Part shown: piece by piece, positions 44,444-55,589 of the stretch | Layout: each line of letters starts with the position of its first letter | How positions within the stretch are numbered: the stretch's first letter is position 1 | Assembly: GCA_034440575.1 (NCBI GenBank) | Contig: JAOTOL010001647.1 | Coordinates: 3,004,501-3,068,500, forward strand | DNA: 64,000 bases | From: Imbricaverruca yamaguchii | Taxonomy: Eukaryota > Arthropoda > Thecostraca > Neoverrucidae | Reading direction: 5' to 3' | Made by a program: the position numbers and the translations under genes | The notes under the pieces: model-generated | What the model was told of the DNA's origin: nothing | Database searches by the model: none | What the model saw: the letters and a program-made list of their open reading frames with translations, nothing else

Positions 44444-44528
44444 TTTGCTTGTGCCCAGTTAGTTGGTTATTGTAGTTTAGGGGTGCATCAACTGCATCAG
44501 TCATGCAGCACCCATTTGCTTGTGCCCA
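44444..44528 (-). mobile_element. Ultra-short retroposon (57 bp), 14-bp duplication, all CpG lost
   Basis: tttgcttgtgccca is at 44444-44457 and 44515-44528. The 57 bases between read on the minus strand TGGGTGCTGCATGACTGATG, CAGTTGATGCACCCCTAAAC and tail TACAATAACCAACTAAC. Compared with the copy at 29071, all four CpG sites are TpG or CpA, which weakens the hairpin. Confidence 0.88.
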
Positions 44529-47500
44529 CTTCCATTCTATAAAATGCTCCCAGTGAAGGACAAAAGCTCCAATTTCTATTCCTATCCCTACCTTCTTTAT
44601 GACCTTGCAATGTATCTGGCAAGTTCAGGCAAAATTTGGCTGTGTTTTGAATGGCAGCTAGCTTCCAGAATGGATATGATTTAAGGTAGAGAAATTCAAA
44701 AATTATCTTGAATGGCAAAGTTACAAAATTATTACAAACTACATGCCAATGCCTTTTTCTGTTCCTTTACCATTGTTTTGGTCAGGACCTACCACATTAT
44801 GAAAATTGCATTATTGCACTTTAAGGTTTTGCACAAGACAAATTTTCACATACATTGGTCTTCATAAAGTGAACAAATTGGTTATATTTGGTTAGGCTAG
44901 GTTACTTTTGTTTAGTTTTTCGGTTGGAAATGTTTTGCAGGGATGTCCCCCCCCTCAAAAAAAAATGTTTTAAGGAAATTGCTTTTTCTTCAAATGCAGC
45001 TGATTTTGCATTGGTTATGTTTGGTAGTATAATTTTAATTTTTTAAAGAAATTGAATTGCTTAAATATCCCTTTTGATTTTTTCTCCAAAGGGAGATTAG
45101 GTTAGGCTATGTTGTCTTTTTATTTCATTATTTAACACTTCTTTTCATGCTGTTACATTACTCAAAGCCCATTTCTGTAATACTTTGCTCACAATCTCAA
45201 AAGCATTTGCACATAAAATGAGTTGGTCCCATCATCTCAGTCACATTCATGAACATTGCATTGGAGAAAAAAAATTACAAGAGTTCATAAAACACCTTAG
45301 AGCATAAGTTTACCAGAAAATCCCTGCTGTGCCACCGACTTCGCTCATTATTATTATTGCAACCCAAGGTCGTGCAACCAGGGGGTGTCATCCAAATAGC
45401 GGCCAGGGAGCAAATTGAGCTTCCATGTTTGATATATGACGTAAGTGGTGCTCAAATTTACTGTTAATATCTGAATGTGATTGCATACAGGTTCCCATTG
45501 GTGCATGTTCTTCGCACCATATCATGAAGAGCACACGCTATTAATATATATTAATATACTGAGCCTAAGTTGCATTAAAATCTCTTGTAGAAAATTGCAG
45601 CGATTTAAGCGGCAAAAACATGCAGCGTTTTAGACAAGGATTCCTGCCATATTTGCAGTTGTACAATTACGGCTTGTGTGTGACACGCATTGCGCACTGC
45701 GTTCTCTTGCATGGTTTTCATGGTTTTCTTGCATCCCACCCCGTTAAATTTTCACACCAGAGGTGCGCTAAATGTGCTTTTGTAGTGGTACCCATCCAAA
45801 AAATGGCCCTCTCCAGACAAATGCCGACAAATCCAGACAAATGAATAGATACGGATGATGAATTTTGGTCCAAGCGCACTACAGCCCAAATAACTAACAC
45901 TCCCCATAGCTTGGCCATATTTAATCTTTGATTGCTTTCGAGGATAAGATGGACATTTATTGCATGACTAGGCTTTAATTGAGTATTTTCCTCACCTGCT
46001 TCCATTGGCAAATATTTGTGCATCAGGTGACTGGCTAATGTAAAAATAAATAAGGTGAGAAGTAAAAATATTAATATGTAATATGTGAAATTATAATATG
46101 TGAAGAAAAATCAGGTGTAAAATAATAATCAAAGGTGCAAAATTGACCAACAGTCCTGACCATCAATAACTGTGTGATCAGATTAAAAAGAAAGACACCA
46201 AGATTTGAACCCACCACCACCTGTACAGAAAGCAAATGCCTTAATCAACCATGCCAATATGCCCATATGGGGTTTCCTGGAATATGCTACATAGAGCATG
46301 TCAACTGGAGAGATATGTTTGTTACACACCACTTATTGTAATATGCATTGATGCAATGTTTGATGTATTATTATTGACATACATTGTTCAATATTATATA
46401 CAGAGAAGTCATGGAAGACTACAACTTCATAGAATGCACCAAAGAGGTAATATTAAGGAAAAAACCTTTGAACTTAAAAATACTAACCAAATCTGACCTA
46501 TTAAACATTTGCTTTATGGAGAAAAATGCCTGTAAAAACTAAAGCATCCAATATTTTAATTGGTTTAAGCTGACCATGTACTGCACTTCCTCAGAGTTTG
46601 GCTTTCAATGAGAAGGTCATATTAAAATGTCACTGTCATGTGTCATCTTGCTCCCTGCAGCTGCACTGAAACACATAGAAATGTAAATTTGGGATTTATA
46701 TATTCTTGGGCATGTACAGCTTTACATGCATGGGATGCAGAATATTTGGTGGCCTTGAGCTGGTTGCTAAGTATGAGCATGTCAAGGGTATCATGCTGTG
46801 AAGAAGCTAATTACTATTGGGTGGCATTCAATCCCAAAAGATCCTTCATAATGCTGAAAACATGACATGAATGTTAATATCTGCATCTATGATTCATGCA
46901 TGGAATGCTATAACACATTTCAGAATCTTGCTGCATAGTGGCCTGACTAGGAAACAGTGTCTTGAATTTGACTTCATGTAGAGTGGAGGTGGAAGGGTGT
47001 AGTGTCAAAAAGTAGAGCTGATGTAAAAGTATGTGCAAATGTATATGGATAATGCCTATTGAATGACTGCATGACCTCTGTTGATGATTATGGTGATGAT
47101 GTCAGAAGTGTACCTACTGCCATTACCAGTCAGCAGTGCTGAGGTGAGAAGCCATACATGCTCTTAATGACCAAAATGTCTTACCCCCAACTGTGGGAGA
47201 ATGGATTTTGTACCTATTTTGCATTGCAAAGGGGTCACTTTGACCCTCACCCCAACTTTTGCTCTAAGCAAGATAGAGTTGCTGTAAACATCATGTCTCT
47301 ACATACATAGCTGTCACACATGTCACAAATCCTGTCAAGATCAAATACCTGGAATTGTGTGATGACCTGTTGAAGACAACAATTTTGACAATACATGATG
47401 CTCAGCAGAAAAAAAACTGAGTGCCACAACAGCGAAGGAATGTGTTTCTCATTCCTTGGAAGTTTTCAAGACAATGGTTAATGAACTTTACAACATTTTA

Positions 47501-48290
47501 AAAACCTGGCTTTTCATGTCATATTGCATGATCACAATCACATCAGGCATGCCCTCTTGGTGCACAATTAACCCAGTAAGCCAAGTTTACATTGTGATAG
47601 TTCACATTTTAGCTTACAGAACACCTGGAATATATGCAAATTGCATTCAAGTCATTTCAAGTTCTGTTTTGATGATCTGACCTGATAATGACCTAAAGCT
47701 TGCCATGCTCTGCATTCAGACAGGGTTGTGACATGACTGATCTGATCTAGCTCCTGTATCTTCTAGCCTAGAATGCAGTATTTTGCACATTGTGTACAAA
47801 TCAAGTAAGGGAAGCTATGCCAAGTTGCAGCATGGTAGTGTGAGCTGCCCAGTAGTTATCTCAGAAAATTATCAGATGGGGTAAGGCTCAAGTTAACATG
47901 CACTGCAACATACCCACATGCTGTGAGGGTAAAATATCAATTGCACCAGTTCATTTCCCTCTTACCCTGAAGCTATCAGGTGCATTACTGGATTTGCTGG
48001 TGCTTTTCAATTGGAGTCTAGCAGGTTAATTAAGGTTATTGTCAGCATAATTGTTGTCAGGGTGTGTTGTTTTAGTGGCTATGGAGTGACCAAAAGTACA
48101 TTATGAACAAACTGTTCATTCTCAATATTATTTTGCCATTTGTAGCATGTGGGGATACTGGGCATATTTTCACACCAAGGAATGTTGTTGATTGCTGTAA
48201 TCTTCCTCAGTATAAGCCTATGCCTATTCTCCATATCTTTCAGATAAATGATAGGATTGTATATGGCTACATGACTACTTTTGTTTTCAG
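44529..48290. other. Non-coding, CpG-poor; presumed upstream or intronic DNA of LRMDA
   Basis: No exon could be supported. The first coding exon of the LRMDA homologue must lie somewhere upstream of 48291 and was not found. The segment 45340-45940 keeps normal CpG density. Confidence 0.5.
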
Positions 48291-48391
48291 TTGCATGTGT
48301 TCAACAGTGACCATGGTGTAATTCCACACAAGATCATCTCAATCCATGGACGTGACATACTCCGGCTGGACCTGACCTCCTGTCAACTCAG
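48291..48391 (+). CDS. LRMDA: LRMDA homologue, leucine-rich repeat exon (first found)
   Basis: The acceptor acttttgttttcag and donor CTCAG/gtattg bound a 101-base exon in phase 0, leaving phase 2. It encodes SIHGRDILRLDLTSCQLR, where L.LDLT.C.L is an LRR strand motif. The Arg codon is completed by the next exon. LRMDA (C10orf11) is a small leucine-rich repeat protein linked in vertebrates to melanocyte differentiation and oculocutaneous albinism; its role in invertebrates is not something I can state. Residues before this exon, including the start Met, are missing from my model. Confidence 0.75.
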
Positions 48392-49215
48392 GTATTGCCA
48401 GTCACATGCTGTCACTGATAAGGTGAGCAGTGGTAACCTGTGAGCAGAGGTAGAACGTGAAATGTGCACTCACGAGATCAAAACTGAGTAAGATGGCTTT
48501 GTACCAAGCCAATTGACATCATCACTGCACAAATGATAATGTATGTTATGAATGCTTCTTCTGTCGACTAACCCCAGGTCTTGCTAAAATGTTTCACCTG
48601 ATGTTAACAAGGTTTATCTGTTGTTAATGAGCAGGTAATAAGTGGCATGATATGCAACTTGAGACAGTGTCAGATAGACCCTTGATGCAAAGAAGGATCA
48701 CACAGAGGATGACTTTTTACTGTGCAAAGCAGACCAATGAAAGCATTCCCATTTTGGACGTGATGACTTGCAAAGGATTTTTAAGATACTTGGTACATCC
48801 TTTCCTGCTTTTGAAGCTAAACCATATTCACAGAATCAGAGAATAGGATTGTGAGTGAGTGCAATATGACCAGTGACATCAATGCTCCCAAAAGCCAACT
48901 ATCTAACCAGCTAATAGAGACTGTAGTTGAGGTGGAAGTCTAGATAATTGATTCATCTATACAAAGCTGCATGAGGAAGCAAATGCAGGCACCCTTGGGT
49001 TTGATTCTGCCCTTGGGGCTGAGCATGTTGAGTGTGTATGAATGCTGCAATAGCAGGAATTCAACATTCAGCAGTGTTATTTAACTTTCTTCATAATCAG
49101 AGATGCCAGTGGTTCTGTATGTTATGTGACAATATACCTACAATCAAAGTGTAGATGTATGTGAATGAGATGAGCAGCTTGTGGTGGTACTTATTCCATT
49201 TCCATCTTGTTTCAG

Positions 49216-49339
49216 AACTTCAAAGGAGTTGAGCCTGTTCACCAATATAGAAGAATTAATCTTGGATAACAATGATCTGAGATCGTTGGAGCTGTCTCAA
49301 ATGCTACACCTTCACACTCTTTCACTTAACAAGAACAAG
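49216..49339 (+). CDS. LRMDA: LRMDA homologue, LRR exon
   Basis: Acceptor atttccatcttgtttcag, donor AACAAG/gtgggt; 124 bases, phase 2 in and phase 0 out. It encodes ELSLFTNIEELILDNNDLRS and LHLHTLSLNKNK. The pairs EELILDNN.L and LHTL.LNKN are hallmark LRRs of vertebrate LRMDA at the same spacing. Confidence 0.9.
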
Positions 49340-49499
49340 GTGGGTATTCATCTGATATTTTGTGATGATTTCACTGTCATTTATTTTTCGTCATGCCAAA
49401 GATATGCACCTAATGTGCTTTGTGTTTTCTCTAAAGTTGGATCAGTGCAGACAATGAATGTTGCCAGATGCACTGCTGGAAAATTGCAGCTTTTCAACA

Positions 49500-51140
49500 G
49501 TGTGTCAGTTGGAGACATGGGTGGAACACTGGTGGTGGCAGTTGGCATACCTGCATATCAGTTGAGGTATCTGAGCAGTGGGAACTGGTGTGTGTCAGTT
49601 GAGGTATCTGAACAGTGGGAACTGGTGTGTGTCAGTTGAGGTATCTGAACAGTGTGAGCTGGTGTGTGTCAGTTGAGGTATCTGAACAGTGTGAGCTGGT
49701 GTGTGTCAGTTGAGGTATCTGGACAGTGTGAGCTGGGTGTGTCAGTTGAGGTATATGGAGTGTGAATGGTGTGTGTCAGTTGAGGTATCTGAACAGTGTG
49801 AACTGGTGTGTGTGTTGGTATCTGGTGTGAGCTTGGTGGTTTAGTGTGAATTTTTCTTAGGTATCTGAAGGAGCTGTGTGTGTGTTGAGGTATCTGAGAG
49901 GTGAGCTGGTGTGTGTCAGTTGAGGTATCTGAACAGTGGGAACTGGTGTGTGTCAGTTGAGGTATCTGAACAGTGTGAGCTGGTGTGTGTCAGTTGAGGT
50001 ATCTGAACAGTGTGAGCTGGTGTGTGTCGGTTGAGGTATCTGAACATGTGAGCTGTGTGTGTCGTTGAGGTATCGAACATGTGAGCTGTTGTGTCAGTTA
50101 GGTATTGATGTGTGAATGGTGTGTGTCAGTTGAGGTATCTGAACAGTGTTAACTGGTGTGTGTCAGTTGAGGTATATGGATGGTGTGAATGGTGTGTGTC
50201 AGTTGAGGTATCTGAACAGTGTGAACTGGTGTGTGTCAGTTGAGGTATCTGAACAGTGTGAGCTGGTGTGTGTCAGTTGAGGTATCTGAACAGTGTGAGC
50301 TGGTGTGTGTCAGTTGAGGTATCTGAACAGTGTGAGCTGGTGTGTGTCGGTTGAGGTATATGGATGGTGTGAATGGTGTGTGTCAGTTGAGGTATCTGAG
50401 CAGTGTGAGCTGGTGTGTGTCGGTTGAGGTATCTGAACAGTGTGAGCTGGTGTGTGTCAGTTGAGGTATCTGGATGGTGTGAGCTGGTGTGTGTCAGTTG
50501 AGGTATCTGAACAGTGTGAGCTGGTGTGTCAGTTGAGGTATCTGAACAGTGTGAGCTGGTGTGTGTCAGTTGAGGTATCTGAACAGTGTGAACTGGTGTG
50601 TGTCAGTTGAGGTATCTGAACAGTGTGAGCTGGTGTGTGTCAGTTGAGGTATCTGAACAGTGTGAACTGGTGTGTGTCAGTTGAGGTATCTGAACAGTGT
50701 GAGCTGGTGTGTGTCAGTTGAGGTATCTGAACAGTGTGAGCTGGTGTGTGTCAGTTGAGGTATCTGAACAGTGTGACTTGAGTGTGATGGTGTGTGTCAG
50801 TTGAGGTATCTGAACAGTGTGAACTGGTGTGTGTCAGTTGAGGTATCTGAACAGTGTGAGCTGGTGTGTGTCAGTTGAGGTATCTGAACAGTGTGAACTG
50901 GTGTGTGTCAGTTGAGGTATCTGAACAGTGTGAACTGGTGTGTGTCAGTTGAGGTATCTGAACAGTGTGAACTGGTGTGTGTCAGTTGAGGTATCTGAAC
51001 AGTGTGAGCTGGTGTGTGTCAGTTGAGGTATCTGAACAGTGTGAGCTGGTGTGTGTCGGTTGAGGTATTGGATGGCGTGAATGGTGTGTGTCAGTTGAGG
51101 TATCTGAACAGTGTTAACTGGTGTGTGTCAGTTGGAGAAC
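49500..51140 (+). repeat. Minisatellite, 37-bp unit, carrying a 3' splice site
   Basis: More than 40 units of gtgtgtgtcagttgaggtat plus ctgaacagtgtgagctg in the intron before the exon at 51185. That exon begins gtgtatgtgtcag/TTGGAGGACCTG; the outermost units at 49500 (tgtgtcagttggagacatgg) and 51124 (gtgtcagttggagaacgtg) are closest to it. So the unit appears to derive from the acceptor and first exon bases. The stretches 49800-49900 and 50040-50110 are irregular, which may be real decay or poor assembly. Confidence 0.95.
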
Positions 51141-51184
51141 GTGAGCAATGAGTGAGGTGCTGAATATATGTGTGTATGTGTCAG

Positions 51185-51324
51185 TTGGAGGACCTGGACG
51201 AGGTACTAGCGGCACTGCAGCGGTGTGCCATGGGGCTGCGTCACCTCAGTCTCCTAGGCAACCCGTGCAGTCCAGATCAGCTGAACGGGCAACACTACAC
51301 TGCAGATGACTATGCTAGACACAG
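51185..51324 (+). CDS. LRMDA: LRMDA homologue, LRR exon
   Basis: Acceptor tgtgtatgtgtcag, donor GACACAG/gttggt; 140 bases, phase 0 in and phase 2 out. It encodes LEDLDEVLAALQRCAMGLRH then LSLLGNPCSP and YTADDYARH. The L.YLSLLGN..CP block followed by D...Y..YR is typical of the last LRR and cap of LRMDA. Confidence 0.92.
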
Positions 51325-51835
51325 GTTGGTTATGATCCTAGCGAATTTGCTGGACAAGATCAGTAGTTTGCAATTACTTCTCCACCAATGCTTCGTTCCG
51401 TGAAATCTCTCTCCACCTCAGCACCTGGATTCGGACTGAGGACATACAGGGGATTTTACTGATTGTTCCAAGAGCACTGCAGGAGCTGGGTGTGCCTTTG
51501 TGTGTGGTAGTGTGTGCGTTGATTTAGTTCGCCGGTGTACGTATCCCGATCGTCAAGGCACTGTCATTTATAGATATTTCATAGTATGCTCTATTTGTGC
51601 TTCTATCTGATTCCTTGGCAGCATTTTGGCACTGACCCCCATTTCATCCCTCAAGCCCTCCTCTGCAGACAATTCATGACAATCCAGTGACTTTCCGGAA
51701 TGGTATGTCCCAGGAAGCCTTCTTAAGGATAACTCTTCTTTAAGGAGTTCACAATGGGCTTCTGTTAAGTGTGGGTCTCCAGTTAAATTACAACATTTAT
51801 GAACTCTGAATTGACACATGCTGGGTTTTCTTCAG

Positions 51836-51956
51836 GCTCTATGTGCTCCATATGCTGCCTTGGCTGCAGTTTCTGGACAGCAGTGCTGTGACGCGAAGAG
51901 AGCGGTTTGAGGCGAAGCGGCGGGGCCGGTACTGTCGCACCGTTCGGCTGCTCGAG
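51836..51956 (+). CDS. LRMDA: LRMDA homologue, LRR-cap exon
   Basis: Acceptor catgctgggttttcttcag; donor CTCGAG/gtcggt, which also opens the 48-bp minisatellite. 121 bases, phase 2 in, phase 0 out. It encodes RLYVLHMLPWLQFLDSSAVT and RRERFEAKRRGRYCRTVRLL. The LP.L.FLD...VT..ER motif is the conserved LRR C-terminal cap of the family. Reading on through the donor into the repeats gives long but meaningless frames. Confidence 0.9.
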
Positions 51957-52640
51957 GTCGGTAGGGGTCACAGACCAGGCAGACTCACTTGCCTACTGCT
52001 CGAGGTCGGTAGGGGTCACAGACCAGGCAGACTCACTTGCCTACTGCTCGAGGTCGGTAGGGGTCACAGACCAGGCAGACTCACTTGCCTACTGCTCGAG
52101 GTCGGTAGGGGTCACAGACCAGGCAGACTCACTTGCCTACTGCTCGAGGTCGGTAGAGGTCACAGCCCAGGAAGACGTTGCACCGTTCGACTGCTCGAGG
52201 TCGGTAGGGGTCACAGACCAGGCAGACTCACTTGCCTACTGCTCGAGGTCGGTAGGGGTCACAGCCCAGGCAGACTCACTCGCCTACTGCTCGAGGTCGG
52301 TAGGGGGTCACAGACCAGGCAGACTCACTTCCCTACTGCTCGAGGTCGGTAGGGGTCACAGCCCAGGCAGACTCACTTGCCTACTGCTCGAGGTCGGTAT
52401 GGGTCACAGACCAGGCACTCACTTGTCTACTGCTCGAGGTCGGTAGAGGTCACAGCCCAGACAGACTCACGCGCAGGCTGCTCGAGGTCGGTAGAGGTCA
52501 CAGCACAGGAAGACGTCGCACCGTTCGACTGCTCGAGGTTGGTAGAAGTCACAGCCTAGGCAGACTGTCGCACCACCCTTCTGCTCGAGGTCGGTAGAGG
52601 TCACAGCTCAGACTCACTCACCATCCGGCTGGTCAAAGTG
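51933..52640 (+). repeat. Minisatellite, 48-bp unit, carrying the exon's 5' splice site
   Basis: About 14 units of gctcgaggtcggtaggggtc plus acagaccaggcagactcact plus tgcctact. Every unit repeats the exon-intron junction CTGCTCGAG/gtcggt. Units near 52177, 52517 and 52566 also retain upstream exon bases (gtcgcaccgttcg), so the exon end itself was copied into the intron. Confidence 0.95.
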
Positions 52641-53395
52641 GGCAAAGGTGACAGCCCAGGCAGATGTCGCACTGTTTGTATGGTCATATTGGAGCCCAAT
52701 GGAGCCCAAATTGGTCCATGGCGCCATGACATGCCATATACGCCATGTCATGATCTTATCGATAATATGTATATGGGTTTTTTTCGTAGCATTGGCTTGT
52801 AGCACCTTAGGTCAGGTCGCTGCCATGGCTTCCCCATTATAAGGTTATGGTAAAATATACAAATGTTTCCTAGTTACATATTTGTGCTCGGAATGATCTC
52901 ACAACGGTTGTGGCATGTAGATGGAAGCTATGCTCAATGTTACCGCTGACATTTTTGCTCAGTGACCTCACCAAGGTCTTTGAGGTCACCTGAGATCACT
53001 ACACATTTATGCGCATTACATCACACTGCATTGAGCTGCAAGGCTGAAATTACCGTCATTGTGCTTGCATCGTCAAGACGTGTCGATTGATACCTTACAT
53101 GGCATCCCTAGGCCTTGACGTGAGGTCATGACTTCATGACCTTGGCCTGAGTTTCGGTTGACCTGACCTTAAATTACACCGCCTATTGTCGGTAGCGCAT
53201 TTCAAGGATTGTCGAATAGCGTTCGCCTTTTGTTTCTATCTGTTACAGGTCCTTAGATAGGTGTCAATATCTGAGTCCCACCTGATCTGGTCGAATTTGA
53301 CCTATGATGGCCTAGTGACCTGGATGTTGACCGGAGCGAAAAAAATTACCGAAACACTTTCGATAGAGCCCGTCACCAGCTATTCAACGCCGTTT
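52641..53395. other. No gene; many AGGTCA/TGACCT hexamers
   Basis: Intronic to LRMDA. Between 52960 and 53330 there are numerous aggtca, tgacct and ggtcat words, similar to those in the adjoining TTAA-type transposon, so this may be an unrecognised older part of such an element. Confidence 0.4.
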
Positions 53396-53399
53396 TCCG

Positions 53400-54343
53400 T
53401 TTGTCGCTAACTAGCATAGTTCCAGAGATCTTAGGGGGCAGACATCTGCCACCCCCCCCGGACATGCGAAGTTGGCGCGGACCCCCGGACGTGCGAGTGT
53501 TAAAGTAAGAAAAATGAAAATCGGCCGACAACTTCAAGTTAGGGGCCGCTAAAGTAAAATCAATTTGCAGCGCAAGACCAAAACAAATCGGCGCTTATGC
53601 GCTTCCCGTATATTGGCAAAAGGGAACTGTTCTTGACAACACTAGCGACTTGTTTGATGCATTTTGTTATGCTATATAATTTAAGTCATGTTAGATCGCT
53701 GAGGTCAAGTCAGGTCAAGTTCATGACAGGCTAATAGAACCAAACTTGGTCAACTGGAATGTTGTCAAAAATGCAAATGACTATCATGCGATTGAGGTCA
53801 CCGTACATGTTACTCCCAACACATCTCGAAATCTGCTGTTTATCATTGTGTGCCTAAGCGTTTCTATACTTTATTCATATATTTCACTCCTTTCTTTGCG
53901 ACGCCGATTGTGCCGAACTGCCCAAAAGAGCAGTCGGATGGGCAGCCCGGTTCCGGTAACTGGAGCAGGTAATGACCTGCTAAAGTGCTCCTATATAGGT
54001 GACCTGAGGTCAAATGGCGGATCTGGCATCTGTATTACATCATTAGTAATGTACAAAACATCACTAATGCCAATTTTGGAGCATATAAACACAAGCACAG
54101 CGATCCATAACAATGACAAACCAATCCACGCAATACCAGAAAATTTTGTTATTTTGACCTCCTTTGACCTTGAAGATATTGATCTAAGGTCATGAAATTT
54201 GCACACAATAGAGTTCACTATCGGGCCCATCCACCCTGCGTATTTCATTGTTCTAGCATCAGTAGGAGCCGAGATCTTAGGGGGCGAAATCTGCCCCCCT
54301 TCAGTGCGCGTAATTTTCAGAGACCCTCCAGGGCGCGTGTTAA
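53400..54343 (+). mobile_element. TTAA-type transposon, near-complete copy
   Basis: Matches the complete copy at 9740-10703 from about 53500 on (gcttcccgtatattggcaaa, gatgcattttgttatgctat, ggttccggtaactggagcag) and ends ccctccagggcgcgtgTTAA at 54343. The left terminus is scrambled by a C-rich insertion. A DR4 pair of AGGTCA lies at 53702-53717. Confidence 0.8.
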
Positions 54344-54527
54344 ACCCCAACAACCAACCAACCAGTCTGATCGCGGATAGTACACTGCAACTCACGGACG
54401 CCTCTTGTTGGATGGGCGGGGTCGATATGTTTTCCGTGACGTAGCCGACATCGCGCGACACGCGTTGTCGTGTCCACCGAGTGATCCGTGTGTAAAACGC
54501 CACATCGGGCTCCGCGTCTGCCGGCAG

Positions 54528-54630
54528 TGGGCCGCTCCCACTGGTCCAGCCAGTGCCGAGTGGGGCCGGGACGTGCTGGACACGGACCTCACCCTCCCGG
54601 CAGCCGCCGATGGATCCGAACGGCACGGAC
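54528..54630 (+). CDS. LRMDA: LRMDA homologue, tentative linking exon
   Basis: A 103-base segment between cgcgtctgccggcag and the strong donor GCACGGAC/gtgagtaag. It is open in the frame WAAPTGPASAEWGRDVL...; phase 0 in and phase 1 out, exactly what the exons at 51836 and 58287 require. Vertebrate LRMDA has a variable, Ser/Pro-rich linker at this place, so sequence similarity gives no help. The call rests on splice sites and phase only. Confidence 0.35.
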
Positions 54631-54780
54631 GTGAGTAAGCCCCTCCACCGAGAGGCAAGGATGCCGAACACTATACCGCCGACTGCCGTCTGTGGATGTC
54701 CAGTAGACCGGTTCACATTTCAACTTTTTTCGAAGATAGCTTCATCTCGCATATTTTCCCATTGTTTGGTTCATTTTAAG

Positions 54781-54945
54781 TCCATTGGTGTTGGTTTTAG
54801 CAGGATCGATCAATATCTTAGGGTGCCGCATCGACCCCAAAGTTTGGGTGTTCGGACTTCCAACTTGCCGTTTTTGCCCGCAAGTCTAGCGGTTTTCTAC
54901 TCTGGTATCTCATCGTCAGGCAACATTCTGCAGACTTACCTACCA
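54781..54945 (+). repeat. Dispersed repeat, inverted partner at 57725-57890
   Basis: attggtgttggttttagcag, gatcgatcaatatcttaggg, gtatctcatcgtcaggcaac and attctgcagacttacc are all found reverse-complemented at 57725-57890 with scattered differences. The two copies flank the minus-strand transposon pseudogene. Confidence 0.8.
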
Positions 54946-55589
54946 GCGCATCCAGTAGCTTTCTACCTCGACATGTCTCCAGTGCTTCGTTATTTGCAGC
55001 CCAAAGAGCGCGTTTTCTAGCGAGGAACTGGATATGGGTCAGTGACGGTATAGTTGCCCGTCACCCTGATCTTCCTTGCACCAGATTTTTGCCAAGTCGC
55101 ATACGCCCTGCGAAATGACGCTCTCAAGTCGGTAAGTAGATAACTCACACTCAGATCAGGTGTTTACTGTACCCTGGCAGTGAATTGAGTGATTTCCGGC
55201 ATAATAACACTCGATAAGAGCCTTAACAAATTTTAACCCAGATAATAAAATAGTCGCAGCCACTCGAACCATCTCGATACAACTGCAAAATCAGCCGTCG
55301 CGTTTCCGCGCTTTCATTTATTTATGGTGACTGGTAGGATCGCCAATGACTGAACACTAGATATGACTGTGACTGAACACTGAACACCTTGAGCATCAAT
55401 GAGCGCTCGACAATAGGCGAAACAATTGCAGGCGAATTTAAACGAACATGAAAGTAGATACCAAATAACTTATCACATCGTGTTAACAAATCACATCGAG
55501 ATAACAAATCACATCGAGCGGTGGGTCAAGCCCCAGTGTTGCTGTCATGCAGAGACGAGACCTATTGCTTTTCACGTTCATGGCAGCTT

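Larger units (their letters stand above)
42840..51180. other. CpG-depleted domain over the 5' part of the LRMDA gene
   Basis: From about 42840 the sequence becomes AT-richer and almost loses CpG: none between 45941 and 47432, and only one between 45941 and 48349. TpG and CpA are abundant. CpG returns with the exon at 51185. A local exception is 45340-45940. Repeats inside the domain are CpG-depleted too. This is the pattern of long-term germline CpG methylation followed by deamination. Confidence 0.85.

Noticed and set aside
51957..52446. Continuation of the LRMDA frame for 160 codons into the 48-bp array
   Set aside because: The conserved protein ends at CTCGAG/gtcggt and the family tail is found at 58287; the repeats are intronic.
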